Source of the DNA: Apostichopus japonicus
Taxonomy: Eukaryota > Echinodermata > Holothuroidea > Aspidochirotida > Stichopodidae
Reading direction: 5' to 3'
NCBI RefSeq assembly: GCF_037975245.1
Contig: NC_092562.1
Span: 31,560,554 to 31,624,553, forward strand
Length of the DNA stretch: 64,000 bases
Shown: one piece after another, positions 46,840 through 61,800 of the stretch
Numbering within the stretch: position 1 is the stretch's first letter
How the letters are laid out: every line of letters begins with the position of its first letter
Notes under the pieces: model-generated
What the model saw: only the letters and a program-made list of their open reading frames with translations
What the model was told of the DNA's origin: nothing
The model's database searches: none
Translations under genes and position numbers: made by a program

Positions 46840-49800
46840 CTATGGAAATACATAGAATATGTAATTTAACAGTCAAGGACATGTAGGTTTGTGAAGCTCA
46901 TGTTATAATCTACAGCAATACATAATACAGACGCTTGCTCGGATGATAGCATCATGGTAACTTAATAAGGACCATTTCCTTGCTGGACTGACAATTCCTA
47001 ACTATGTTAATAGGTATGCATGATCTTATCATTAACAACCAAAACATGAAACTCTTGGACGTAGGTTTCCAAGGAACAAGAACTCTGCTACTCAATGAAG
47101 TATTTGTTCCAGACAATATTTTCAGCATTCATTAATATCTATACATACTGATTTAACCATGATAAGTATAACACAGTCTGGTCTATGAACCATGATAGCT
47201 TCCCATTACTGCTCATCATCACTGACAAACTAGGATACAAGCTTCAGAGGGATGAGGGAAGGGAGAAATCAACAGAGATCCAGTTTACACTTTTGCTTGG
47301 TATGTTGGTCTTTAAATCTATGAATGATTTGCAGTGTGACAAGAAGTATTTATGTTAAACTAATTATGACTGTTTAGTTTCATTCCAGAATCTCTATCTT
47401 AATTATTCATGTAAGACTCACCAATGGGAATGCAGCTTGTTCTCTACTGTAGGCCTTCTCCCATTTACTGGACATAACCACTTGAGCAGTGTGGGGAGCA
47501 TTCTTCAGGGGACTGTCTTTGACATCAACAAGGCCATCTTGAATATCCTGGATCTCATCTCGAACATCTGATCAGAGAAGAAACAGATCAACAATCACCA
47601 GTTAGAGAATCCCTGGAAACACCACCCATCTTAGAATGTCACAAATCCATGATAATATGGCAACACCCATTTTAGAATGGAATGCCACAGTTCTAGTACA
47701 TACATATGTTAATCATCCTTAGCAACACCCATCTAGTATCAAATGACACAGCTCTAAGGTCACATAATAATCACCCTTAGCAACACCCATCTAGTATCAA
47801 ATGATACAGATCTAAGGTCACATAAAAATCACCCTTAGCAACACCCATCTAGGATCAATTGACACAGCTCTAAGGTCACACTGCAATCACCCTTAGCAAC
47901 ACAAATCTAGAAACAAATGACACAGCTCTAATGTCACATAATTATCACCCTTAGCAACACCAATCTTGAATCAAATGATACAACTCTAAGGTCACAGGCA
48001 ACCACCCTTGGCAACACCAATCTAGAATCAAATGACACAGCTCTAAGGTCACATGGAGATCACCCTTAGTAATACCCATCTAGAATCAAATGATACAACT
48101 CTAAGGTCACTTGGCAATCACCTTTAGCAACACCCTTCTCAGAATCGATACAAAACTACAATTGGATCATATGACACTTAAGTCCCCCCCAATTGTTATA
48201 ACAAACATGCTATCTTCAATTGCATTTGGCAATGCTGTCTGATTTACCTTACCCCCCTCCCCTCCGCCTCCCCACACACACCTATCCTTCCTTAGTTTTC
48301 ATACCCAGATGAACCTTAAGACTCCTAGCCCCCAACCTCTGTAATTCGGCCAAAATGTTTAACAAGGAGTGTTAGCTCAGTGGTTATAACGCCGGTGCCT
48401 TCCAATCATAAGGTCCCTGGTTCGAGTCACTCCAAGATTCGATGTATGTCGTCCAGTTACAGAGTTGTTGACAATTGACAATTCATAATCATGGACATTA
48501 AATGTGAATCTAACAGACTGACTTTGGTCAGCTTGCGTTTTTGATAAGCCAATTCGAGGCTTCTTCACGAGTTCCTGCTAGCAGGAGGATCTAAAATACA
48601 TAAAAACATACATACAAACAATGTCATATTCATTCTGCATTCATTAAATATATCCGATAATAGCTAAGTCATCATTTTAATTACTATTCAATTACTTACA
48701 CAGAAGTGCATCACAAAGTCTGTCTAACTCATCCTTGTTTTCACTTTCTGTAGGCTCAATCATTATCCCAGTAGAGACCGGAAAGGAGACAGTTGGAGCA
48801 TGGAAGCCTAAATAGAGAGAATACAAGATTATACACTGTCAGCAATCTATTAACTGACCAATCAATGAGGTGGCATTTATCTAACTGACCAATGAATGAG
48901 GTGGCAGTTATCTAACTGACCAATGAATGAGGTGGCAGTTATTTAACTGACCAATGAGGTGGTTGGAGCATGGAAGCCTAAATAGAGAGAATACAAGATT
49001 ATACACTGTCAGCAATCTATTAACTGACCAATGAATGAGGTGGCAGTGATCTAACTGACCAATGAATGAGGTGGCAGTTATTTAACTGACCAATGAGGTG
49101 GTTGGAGCATGGAAGCCTAAATAGAGAGAATACAAGATTATACACTGTCAGCAATCTATTAACTGACCAATGAATGAGGTGGCAGTGATCTAACTGACCA
49201 ATGAATGAGGTGGCAGTTATTTAACTGACCAATGAGGTGGTTGGAGCATGGAAGCCTAAATAGAGAGAATACAAGATTATACACTGTCAGCAATCTATTA
49301 ACTGACCGATGAATGAGGTGGCAGTGATCTAACTGACCAATGAATGAGGTGGCAGTTATCTAACTGACCAATGAGGTGGTTGGAGCATGGAAGCCTAAAA
49401 AGAGAGAATACAAGATTATACACTGTCAGCTATCTATTAACTAACCAATCAATGACGCGACAGTTATCTAACTGACCAATGAATGAGATTGCAGTTATCT
49501 AACGCACCAATGAGGTGGTTGGAGCATGGAAGCCTATATAGAGAGAATACAAGATTATATACTGTCAGCTATCTATTTACTGACCAATGAATGAGGTGGC
49601 AGTTATCTAACTGACCAATGAATGAGATTGCAGTTATCTAACGCACCAATGAGGTGGTTGGAGCATGGAAGCCTTAATAGAGAGAATACAAGATATTACA
49701 CATCTGAACTCTTGCAATGTGTAACCTATGTGTACATCTATATTTATGAATGCTGATCAAAATTTGAAGAATTTATGAATTTACGGTCAATATTTAGAGG

Positions 49801-52800
49801 TAGGCCTATGTATTATGGGAAAATTACTTGAAAATGCATCTGAGACTCACATGATGTGAATTACAGCACTTGAGGAAGTTTCCTTCATTGTTAACATTTG
49901 TAATCACCAAAAGAAATTTCGTTGGCATAACCTAGCCAACAACATGCTGAAGAGTCGTGATTTGGAGCTAGATTTGGCAACATTAAATCAGCATTTGACT
50001 TTTTTGAGAAACACATTCAGAGAGTTGCTAGCCACAATTCTAGCAGGGCATACTTAGCATTGCTTTAGCAAACTGATGAAGATTTCTGAAAATGTGCTGT
50101 ACTATATATAGTGCCATATTAGGTCCCAAGACTATACACATTAATACAGTGCAGTATTAGGTCCCAAGACTATACACATTAATACAGTGCCACATTAGGT
50201 CCCAAGACTATATATGTTATACAAAACATCACATTGCTCAATTCTCTAGCAACAGAAATCATGCCTTAATGAATCTGTAAAATTAACAGCTTGTAGCTGA
50301 ATGGATACCACACGTATTCTGCGACATAATGCATCATATGCACTATGAAATCAACAACTTACCAAAATCCTGCAGCCTTTTAGCGATGTCACCAGGTTCA
50401 ACACCAATTTTCTTAAATTCTTTGAGTTCGAGGATAAATTCATGAGCAACAAAACCTAGTGATTTGAAAAAGCAGATAATTTTGTAATAGTGTCTGTCCA
50501 GTCCATGTTTACTTAGCTAGTGATCCCATCGTATTACAATGAGACAACCTTCATGGATTAATCTGAAGTTTTAGTTTTACTATTCGACTGTAACCATAGT
50601 GACAGGGTACAACTCATGTTTTGTGGGATAAGTTGCTGTCTTTATCTTAAAGAAAACGAAACACTCTGGGTGTCAACATCCTTTGAACAATGTTTTCTCA
50701 TCATGTCTCAGAAGTGTGTATGCCATGGCATACCATGATACTACACTGGAAGATACTTCATAGCAACAATAAGGAGAAACTGTGGAATTGTTGATGTAGT
50801 GACAAATCATACTATCTTACTGAACTTATCAACAAAAATAACATTGCAGTATTTTACAATTATGAGTGGCTGGATATCTGATCCACACAGACCAGAGGTC
50901 AGAACAATGTAGGCTTGACTGTATCAGGATATGTTTTGGCTACATGCATATTTCAAGTATTGCCCCCACCCCCCCCCCCGCCCTTCATGATTAAAAGCCA
51001 AATAATGGTTCTGATGCCCAATGTTGTATGTCTAATTGTTTAGAACGGATACCCCTCAAAGAAATAACTTGGAGGAAAAAAACCCTTGAGGAATAGTTTT
51101 TGGAATTTTTTATCAATTTTCAAACTGATGACTTGTATGAACAAGCACACTTTGTACTATGTGTACACTGTGTGTACTATGTGTACACAGTGTGTACACT
51201 GTGTGTAAACTATGTGCACACTGTGTTCTATGTCTCACCATTCTTTCCAGTAAACAGGATTCTGTATGAGTTTTCTAGCCTATTAGCCATATAATTAGCA
51301 TTTAAAATGGCCACCTCTGTAGCCTGTCTCAGTCCACGGGGTCCCATCATCTGTAGACAAAGCAAGAAAATATCTCAAATAATAAACAACGGTGGACATA
51401 ACTAACAACAAAGGTAATTACAAACAGGAACCACATAACTAACAACAAAGTAATCACAAACAGGAAACACATAACTAACAACAAAGTAATCACAAACAGG
51501 AACCACATAACTAACAACAAAGTAATCACAAACAGGAACCACATAACTAACAACAAAGTAATCACAAACAGGAACCACACAACTAACAATGTAATCACAA
51601 ACAGGAACCACATAACTAACAACAAAGTAATCACAAACAGGAACCACATAACTAACAACAAAGGTAATTACAAACAGGAACCACATAACTAACAACAATG
51701 TAATCACAAACAGGAAACAACATAACTAACAACAAAGTAATCACAATCAGGAACCACATAACTAACAACAAAGTAATCACAAACAGGAAACACATAACTA
51801 ACAACAATGTAATCACAAACAGGAAACACATAACTAACAACAAAGTAATCACAAACAGGAACCACATAACTAACAACAAAGTAATCACAAACAGGAACAA
51901 CATAACTAACAACAAAGTAATCACAAACAGGAACAACATAACTAACAACAATGTAATCACAAACAGGAACACATAACTAACAACAATGTAATCACAAACA
52001 GGAAACACATAACTAACAACAATGTTATCACAAACAGGAAACAACAAACAATGTAATCACAAACAGGAACCACATAATTAACAACAATATAATCACAAAA
52101 TAATGCAATTAAGCCAAACAAATGTAGCAGAAATGTCAGAAAAGTAAGTAAGAGCAACTTACTTTGATGTAGGTCCATGTGATAGGCAAGATAGAGCTAG
52201 ATCCCCATGGTGCAGCACTAACAGCGCCCCCATTTCTACCTTCACCAACTCCAACTAATGGATGACTTGGAAGGTGTGGAATGAGATGCTTCTTGCTGTC
52301 AAAAGAATAAGTCATAAAACCACCATAAACACATAAAACTATAAATTAATATTAAATTTAATCGAGTAGTGCAAACAGAGGTAATTATAGAATGTCAACA
52401 CAATAAATCATATTTGCACATAAATGCACTTTGAACGGAATTTAAGAAAAACCCGGTAAGCTGCAGTACAGCCATGCTAACTAAAATCCCGGAATATCTG
52501 GCAGCAATCTGATATCAATCTGTGGATCTGTGAACTCCAGTAAGAATTCATTTTCAGTTTTTGATTGTATTATTCCTCAAGGTCTTAGAATACTTTGAAG
52601 TTTTGGTAACTGTTAGCAAGTTATAGAACATTTAGACCTGAAGTTACACTCATGACATTTTAGACTAGGTAAAGGGCGCCACCATTATTTACCATGCACA
52701 CTAGCCTGATAAACTTACACCCCAATAGGTCCCATTCCTGGTCCACCTCCCCCATGTGGAATACAGAAAGTCTTGTGGAGGTTGAGGTGAGAGACATCAG

Positions 52801-55800
52801 CTCCATAGTCTCCTGGTCTACAGAGTCCCACCTGGGCGTTCATATTGGCGCCATCCAGGTAGACTTGTCCACCATGATGGTGAATCAGTTCCAGCACCTC
52901 TCTCACATCTTCCTCAAAGATTCCGTTAGTGGATGGGTATGTTATCATGAAAGCTGCGAGGCGATTGTTGTACTTTTCAACCTGTAAACAACAACAACAA
53001 GAATAAAAGCTTCACAAATGTCATTTTGTTTGAGTACATTGGAAAGTTGTGTTGTTAATGAATCTGCGGCATTTGGTGAAAGGCATGACAAGAAACTTGT
53101 CAATAGAACCAATAGACTACAAAACCCATCAATCACTTAAAACCATGGAAGCCACAATAACACTTAACACTTACAATAACACTTAACACTTACAATAACA
53201 CTTAACAGGGAAAAGTATTCAAAAACAGGGGAACCCGGAATGACTAATATGACTAATTTTGCAGTCCAGCAAATCAAACACATTTCAAAACAGTGAGTAT
53301 ATAATATCTATCAAAATTCACAAAATAATGACATATGAAGGTCAATTTAATTTAAAGTGGTAATAAACTTGAAGCATCTTTCAAGTGTGAACTTTTAAGC
53401 TTTTAGCTTTGTTCAGACAGTCCAAACATTTGTTCAGACATTGCCAACATTTGTTCCGACAGTCCTAACATTCCCAATACATTTTAGTTTCTGGTATCAT
53501 GACTATCATGACAAGTCGCTTGCAGGACAGCTGGTAGCCGGGTGAGATATGGAGTTAACGAGTCGCCTCGTTTGACTTGAGGACAGCTTACCTGACGTTT
53601 GAGGTCCGCAAGGTCAATATCTCCATTTGGTGCAATCTTGACCGGCTGGACCTCCAAACCTGTCATGTTGGCGCTGGCTGGGTTGGTTCCATGGGCTGAT
53701 GTAGGAATCAAGCACACCTAACCAGGCACAAACAAGAAAGACAATGAATGATGGCTATTAACATAACATAATAACAGCATGCAAGAACAATTGATAGGAA
53801 CGGTACATAGTACCAATATATTTAACTTGATATCCTTACTTTGATGTTCTACATATTTTCAGACTATCATTAAATGTACTAACTATCGCATGAAAAAATA
53901 CTGGTAATGTTAAACAGTTTCACCGTATTGCAAGCATGCATTAAAAGACCTCAAGAAAATGTTCATTAGTAATGCCCTGAGAGTGCACAACATATATGAG
54001 AACTTAGGTGAGAAATATGAGAATACATGACTATGGCCTGTACTGGCCAATGGTAACACTTACATCTCTATGGTGGTCGCCACGGTGATGGTGATAGTTC
54101 ATAATGGCCATCAGTCCGGCATATTCACCTTGAGCACCACTGTTGAAGAGGAAAGGCAGATGATGAATGACATACCATGATATCATATAAATGTAAAACA
54201 TAATTACCAAATGAAATAACGTGACAAGGCATGACATATCTGTAAGCTCTACATAAGACTTCCCACAAACTGACAATGTTTGTAACTTACAAACACAAAA
54301 TTGACTGGGTAAGTATACACCAATTTTAATGAGCTAAGTAACAATTTGATAGAACAAGTTTTAAATCAGAGAACTTGTGATGATATGATGCAGCTTTTAA
54401 TTAGTTGCTGGCAATCCCTATATATCCATTACTTTCCCAGTGGAGGCAATAGGTTGCCAGTCAACAGCCACAGTAAACCTTGTAATACTTGGAATTAGCT
54501 GGGATCATATTTTCTTGTTTTCACTCAATTATTAAAGCTAGATTGCAACTGGGAAGAGATTTTTCCAGACTCTGTCTGAAAATTGTTGATAACTTTTAGA
54601 TCCTCATTCACCACGTAAAGTAATCCCACCCTCAATTCTGTTAATTACTTTTCTCTGATAGCAATAATAAATATAAAGCTTATCATACTTAACTGGCTGC
54701 CACTTTCATATTTGTGAAAGCTAATAAAAAGGCCACAGAGAGTTGACACATAATTTACATACCAGCAAGATAATGTTAATTTGCATTCTACAGGTAGCGA
54801 AAGTTTTATATATTGATATTTCACACAAATCGTTATTTTGTACCTGTTAGGCTGCAGGGATATTCCATCAAACCCTGTGATTTCACACAAATCTTTCTCC
54901 AAGTCTTCAAACATTTGCAGGTAGCCACGGGATTGCTCCGTTGGCACGAACGGATGGATTGCAGAAAATTCTGGCCAAGAAACGGGCTAAATGGGTCAAT
55001 ATTGAGAGGAAGATGTTAATCATACTGTAGACATGTACAAGTGAAGCTAAACTAATACTTAACTAGCATACATGTATTAATATATCACACAAGCTTATGG
55101 CAATAGGAAGGTGTTGTTCCAAGAGCTGGTTTCATTGCTAAGAAATGAAAAGCTCAAAGTTAATTCAGTTGATCTAAAAGCTGCACTGAGCAATAATCTG
55201 TTGCATGACCTAGGACAGGCATATCAAATTTTCTTGGTTTTTTGGTTCACTAATTCCATTCAGGCTCATTAACAGTTGTATTTACAAATGAATTTATCAT
55301 ATCTGGCAACCATTACATAGAAATACCTTGCTACAGTAATGTAAATTTCCAAACTAATATTAATGTCATTTCAGTTTTGTAGTCTCTCCTTCATATCGTT
55401 CTCAATTGGAGATTTTATTTCCCTCTAATCCCTGAAACACCTACTTCATCTATTGTAGTGACAGAAAACAATAAGGCTATACTCAATAGCTTAGCTCCAC
55501 ACATCATCCAAGCATTCATGTTGAAGTGACCAAGTATAGAGTAATATTCTTCACAAACCATGGTCTCACACACATACATCACAACCCCTCCCCCCTCCTC
55601 CCCCACACACAACCACCATCACGCTTGATTAAATTCTGTTTGCATTCAGCAAGGAATTAAATGGATCTCATGGAAGAAAAGCTGTACCGCCTCTCAGGTA
55701 ATTACAACATGTAATGCTTTTGAGGAAAGAAGGTTTGGTACACCACTTACTATAAGTTCAACTGTAGCATTGAGTTTCATGGTACAGGAACCCAATGGAA

Positions 55801-58800
55801 TCATTGAGTGTGCAAGAGAGAGGTCTTTGTTCTCCAGTTGCTTCATATATCGAAGGAGAGCCGTTTCTGAATGGTGGCTGGAAAATTAAAATCACATCAT
55901 GATAAACCATGCATGATACTTAAATAAGGTTGCAAGGCTGTGTACATTTTAGTGGTCATATCTAACACTATTTTAGTGTACAATAATTACTGGATACATA
56001 GTATGTGCTTCCTTTATACTGTCAATGTTATTTAAATTCCTCTGTCTCAATTGTGACAAATGTTTCAATATGTTCATGTCTGTCATTGTTTATATTCTGT
56101 ATACTGTACATATAAGTCAAACTGTTGACACCCGGCAGGCTTGTTTTATAGGATTCTGTAACATGTTTTCGTCTGATACTTAGATGGCTTGTTGTCTAAG
56201 ATTCTGTAACATGTTTTTGTCTGATACTTAGATGGCAAGTTAACGTTTAATGGATGAAATCAGCTTAGCTGTCTCCCGAAATCTTACCTATGAAATACAG
56301 GATGACTGAGATAAGAGGTCTTCCTCTTAAATGATGAGTTACTGATACTTTTCAGGTTTCCTTTGCTTTGCAAATCACCTGCAATCTCCTCCTAGTTAGA
56401 AATGAAAACAAACACGGTTTATATTAAGCACAATGGATACTGTTTAAACAAGCTGTTGAAGGTTTGAGAAATAAACTATAACTCCCCGCTCCCCCTACTC
56501 ACATCTACCCATCTAAGCAGAATGGATACTGTTTAAACAAGCTGTTGAAGGTTTGAGAAATAAACTATAACTTCCCCTCCCCCTACTCACACCTACCCAT
56601 TTAAGCAGAATGGATACTGTTTAAACAAGCTGTTGTAGGCTTAAGAAAGAAAAAGTGTAACTCCTCCTCCCCCCATACCTCCTCCTCCCACCTACCCAAT
56701 TCCCAGAATTGCTAAAACATTGAAGAAATTCTCTGGTTGTATATCGCTATAAATGTCCTGTAATTGTAGCAGTTTTTCATACAAAGGCAAAGATTCTCTG
56801 AATTAGTCAAAGAGTTTTGTTAAGACTAAAACTAGTGTTATGCTGCTGATAAACTCTGGCATAGCCCAACATATCTAGTATAACATTACCAGCAGTTCAT
56901 GACAATTATAAATGACAATACATACTAAGACTAAACAAATACTAAGCAACAAAAATAAACTTGTTCAGCAAACCAGAAAGAACAATGAAAACATAAAGGC
57001 AGTCTTTACCGCTGATGATTTGCACTCAAAAATCCTCAATAGGTCGTTGAGGTCTGCCTCTTCCACTGTTTCATCCAGAGATATCCCAAACTGTAAAAGG
57101 ACAACACTGATTGGATGAAGCTGGTCATGTGACACAAAACATTGTATATGAAGCAGTAGATGCTGTCAACAGTCATGAACTTGTCAGAGCTAATTTGCAA
57201 TTGTTATTCAATATGGATGAGCTATAGTAATGCATGAACAAAGTATCAAAACATCATGGATGACATCACAACGTTGCATCATGAATATGGATGAGTAATA
57301 ACACAACTGTAATCATGAATATGGATGAGTAGTAACACAACTGTAATCATGAATATGGATAGGTAGTAACACAACTGTAATCATGAATATGGACGATGTG
57401 GTTTGCAGTCAGAAATTAAAAACAGGGATAAGATTGAATCATGAAAGTAAAAGAACTTCAACTGAAGCCAAGATAACTTACGCTTCCATCATCAAATTGC
57501 CGAAGGTTTATTTTATGATTATCAGCCTGCTGCTTGATGCCTGCCTTAAGACCATTACACTGAACTCTGAGAGTATCAAAGAATGTGTCTGTCATCATCA
57601 GTTCATGGCCAGCCTGCTTCAGACCTGAGAAAATAATACACCAGATTCTGCATATATCATCATGAATATAATAAAACCACATGTAATAAATTATTCAACT
57701 TTATCATTGATGAAAACTTGCAAAACAAACAACCTAACATGTGATTCAGGTGGGTGAGGTCAGGGTGCTAGGGCTTGAAGATTTTACTAGACAGACACAC
57801 CAGATATATATTCAGTTAATTACCAGTGCCATTATTTAATAACACTAAGAAAGACGTTATCAAATTACATCTAGTACACATCTTTCTGTATGGAAACCTT
57901 GAAGTACCATCAAAATGTTAATATCTTTTATGTACATATATGGGAAGCAATATTCAACACAATAATGAAATGCTTAAACAAGTAATCAGCAAACAAACTG
58001 ACAAATTCCATACTCTTCACAGGTGAGAAATTCATGGTTTACAAACCATGTAACCCACATTTTCCCTGTGCATTTAGACTGCAGCATGACAAATCAATTG
58101 CTTATCACATATTGTGAAACTTGTAAAACACAACTTTGGCAAAACAACTTTTAAATATCAACGTATAAATCATACACATAAACCAGCGCTGCACTGGTTC
58201 GAATCCCGTCCTAGCCGTAAATTTCTTTGCTTTTGTTTTGCTTCTCAAAAGAACAACAAAGTGTACAGTTTTTCTGCATATAATGTCAGCATATTGCAGA
58301 CAATTCTTATCACATTTACATCGACATAAACCTTTTGATTGCACCTCAACGTTTCCATACTTTGTGACCTTGACACTGATTACTCAACCTTACCTTCAGC
58401 TAATATGAGGGTAGAATTATGGATTCTATGTGCTATGTGTTGCAGTCCCTGTGGTCCATGGTAGATACAGTACAGCACACTCATATTGGCCAGCAGAGCC
58501 TAGGAACAAGATAGGAAACATAGAAAAGCTGTTAAGCCTTGAGTAAGAGAGACCTACATGCAACCACAAACAGGTTTCAACTGATGTTCTCACCCCCTTA
58601 CCCCTGCCCCACCCCCAATTAATCCAATCATAATTAATCCTCTCCTCGCTCTCTCCATGCCTGTTCCCACCCCCCCTCATTACCCCTGCCCACCCACTCC
58701 ATTAATCAAATCATATTTATTCCTCTCCTCCCTCTCTCCATGCCTGGTCGCCCCACCTCCCCATTACCCCTGCCCCACCCCCTCCATTAATCCAATCATA

Positions 58801-61800
58801 ATTATTCCTCTCCTCCCTCTCTCAATACCTGGTCCCCCCACCTCCCCATTACCCCTGCCCCACCCCCTCCATTAATCCAATCATAATTATTCCTCTCCGC
58901 CCTCTCTCCATGCCTGTTCCCCCTCCCCATTATCCCTTACCCACCCCTCCATTAATCCAATATTATTCCTCTCCTCACTCTCTCAATACCTGGTCCCCCC
59001 ACCTCCCATTACCCCTGCCCCACCCCCTCCATTAATCCAATCATAATTATGCCTCTCCTCCCTCTCTCCATGCCTGTCCTCCCCTAAATGATTCACTTAA
59101 TATCACAACTAATATTGTGTTACTTTACACAATGCGTGATTCTATAAGCTGCTGTGCTGTGACTTACACTGGATGACAGCATTTCAATTTCTCTTGTACT
59201 TTATCTTAGTTTATCTTTTAAATATGATGATAAAGCCCAGCGATATTGACAAACAATTGATTATCAGGACATCAAAGCATAAGCAGCAAATACAGGCCTA
59301 GGTTGTAAAGATAACTGCTTAGTGTACATAATTATTGTGTAAACATAAGACAAACTAGACAATGGCTTTACATTGCGCAAGTGGTGCTAGGCACCATTTA
59401 AATGGCTTACAATATTCTCCTGTTTTAGACACGATAGAGAAAGCTCATTAGTAAGCTTAGCAATAGCTAAAGACAATTCATCAGTCCTCAGGGCTCACCT
59501 TATGATTAGCAATGTTCACATGTTAATTTGAAACCTCTCACATATTTCTACCACCCCACCTCTCCCTTCCCATCCACAGTTCATCCCCTTCTCTTTTCAC
59601 AGTTATCAAAGCTGTGTAGCCTTTTCTGACTCGGGTTACCAGACCTATGGTGGTATCTTCTGGAAGCCTTCTTCCCCATCCCATAATTTACCTGAGCTCT
59701 ACCCCATCCCATAATTTACCTGAGCCTTCTCCCCCATCCAATAATTTACCTGAGCTCTACCCCATCCTATAATTTACCTGAGCTCTACCCCATCCTATAA
59801 TTTACCTGAGCCTTCTCCCCCATCCCATAATTTACCTGAGCCTTCTCCCCCATCCCATAATTTACCTGAGCCTTCTTCCCCATCCCATAATTTACCTGAG
59901 CCTTCTTCCCCATCCCATAATTTACCTGAGCCTTCTCCCCCATCCCATAATTTACCTGAGCCTTCTTCCCCATCCCATAATTTACCTGAGCCTTCTTCCC
60001 CATCCCATAATTTACCTGAGCCTTCTCCCCCATCCCATAATTTACCTGAGCCTTCTCCCCCATCCCATAATTTACCTGAGCCTTCTCCCCCATCCCATAA
60101 TTTACCTGAGCTCTACCCCATCCTATAATTTACCTGAGCTCTACCCCATCCCATAATTTACCTGAGCCTTCTCCCCCATCCCATAATTTACCTGAGCTCT
60201 ACCCCATCCTATAATTTACCTGAGCTCTACCCCATCCCATAATTTACCTGAGCCTTCTCCCCCATCCCATAATTTACCTGAGCCTTCTCCCCCATCCCAT
60301 AATTTACCTGAGCTTTCTTCCCCATCCCATAATTTACCTGAGCCTTCTTCCCCATCCCATAATTTACCTGAGCCTTCTCCCCCATCCCATAATTTACCTG
60401 AGCCTTCTTCCCCATCCCATAATTTACCTGAGCCTTCTTCCCCATCCCATAATTTACCTGAGCCTTCTTCCCCATCCCATAATTTACCTGAGCCTTCTCC
60501 CCCATCCCATAATTTACCTGAGCCTTCTCCCCCATCCCATAATTTACCTGAGCCTTCTCCCCCATCCCATAATTTACCTGAGCTCTACCCCATCCTATAA
60601 TTTACCTGAGCTCTACCCCATCCCATAATTTACCTGAGCCTTCTCCCCCATCCCATAATTTACCTGAGCCTTCTCCCCCATCCCATAATTTACCTGAGCC
60701 TTCTTCCCCATCCCATAATTTACCTGAGCCTTCTTCCCCATCCCATAATTTACCTGAGCCTTCTTCCCCATCCCATAATTTACCTGAGCCTTCTCCCCCA
60801 TCCCATAATTTACCTGAGCCTTCTCCCCCATCCCATAATTTACCTGAGCCTTCTCCCCCATCCCATAATTTACCTGAGCTCTACCCCATCCTATAATTTA
60901 CCTGAGCTCTACCCCATCCCATAATTTACCTGAGCCTTCTCCCCCATCCCATAATTTACCTGAGCCTTCTTCCCCATCCCATAATTTACCTGAGCCTTCT
61001 CCCCCATCCCATAATTTACCTGAGCCTTCTCCCCCATCCCATAATTTACCTGAGCCTTCTTCCCCATCCCATAATTTACCTGAGCCTTCTCCCCCATCCC
61101 ATAATTTACCTGAGCCTTCTCCCCCATCCCATAATTTACCTGAGCCTTCTTCCCCATCCCATAATTTACCTGAGCCTTCTCCCCCATCCCATAATTTACC
61201 TGAGCCTTCTCCCCCATCCCATAATTTACCTGAGCCTTCTTCCCCATCCCATAATTTACCTGAGCCTTCTTCCCCATCCCATAATTTACCTGAGCCTTCT
61301 CCCCCATCCCATAATTTACCTGAGCCTTCTTCCCCATCCCATAATTTACCTGAGCCTTCTCCCCCATCCCATAATTTACCTGAGCCTTCTCCCCCATCCC
61401 ATAATTTACCTGAGCCTTCTTCCCCATCCCATAATTTACCTGAGCCTTCTCCCCCATCCCATAATTTACCTGAGCCCTCTCCCCCATCCCATAATTTACC
61501 TGAGCTTTCTTCCCCATCCCATAATTTACCTGGGCCTTCTTCCCCATCCCATAATTTACCTGAGCCTTCTCCCCCATCCCATAATTTACCTGAGCCTTCT
61601 TCCCCATCCCATAATTTACCTGAGCCTTCTTCCCCATCCCATAATTTACCTGAGCCTTCTCCCCCATCCCATAATTTACCTGAGCCTTCTCCCCCATCCC
61701 ATAATTTTCCTGAGCCTTCTACCCCATCCCATAATTTACCTGAGCCTTCTCCCCCATCCCATAATTTACCTGAGCTGTGCAGATGTTGCTGGTAGCTTTC

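Noticed and set aside
48365-48435. Functional tRNA gene
   Set aside because: A- and B-box-like words are present but the anticodon stem does not pair, and a SINE body follows, repeated at 45651-45845.
51347-52178. Hydrophobic repeat frames on the minus strand
   Set aside because: The 36-bp array has no in-frame stop, which yields membrane-like low-complexity peptides. It lies in a GLDC intron.
59785-61697. Minus-strand open frames of 82-262 codons with [10 protein letters not shown] repeats
   Set aside because: They are the 30-bp intronic array of GLDC read in its long frame, with no start context and no flanking coding sequence other than the GLDC exon donor.
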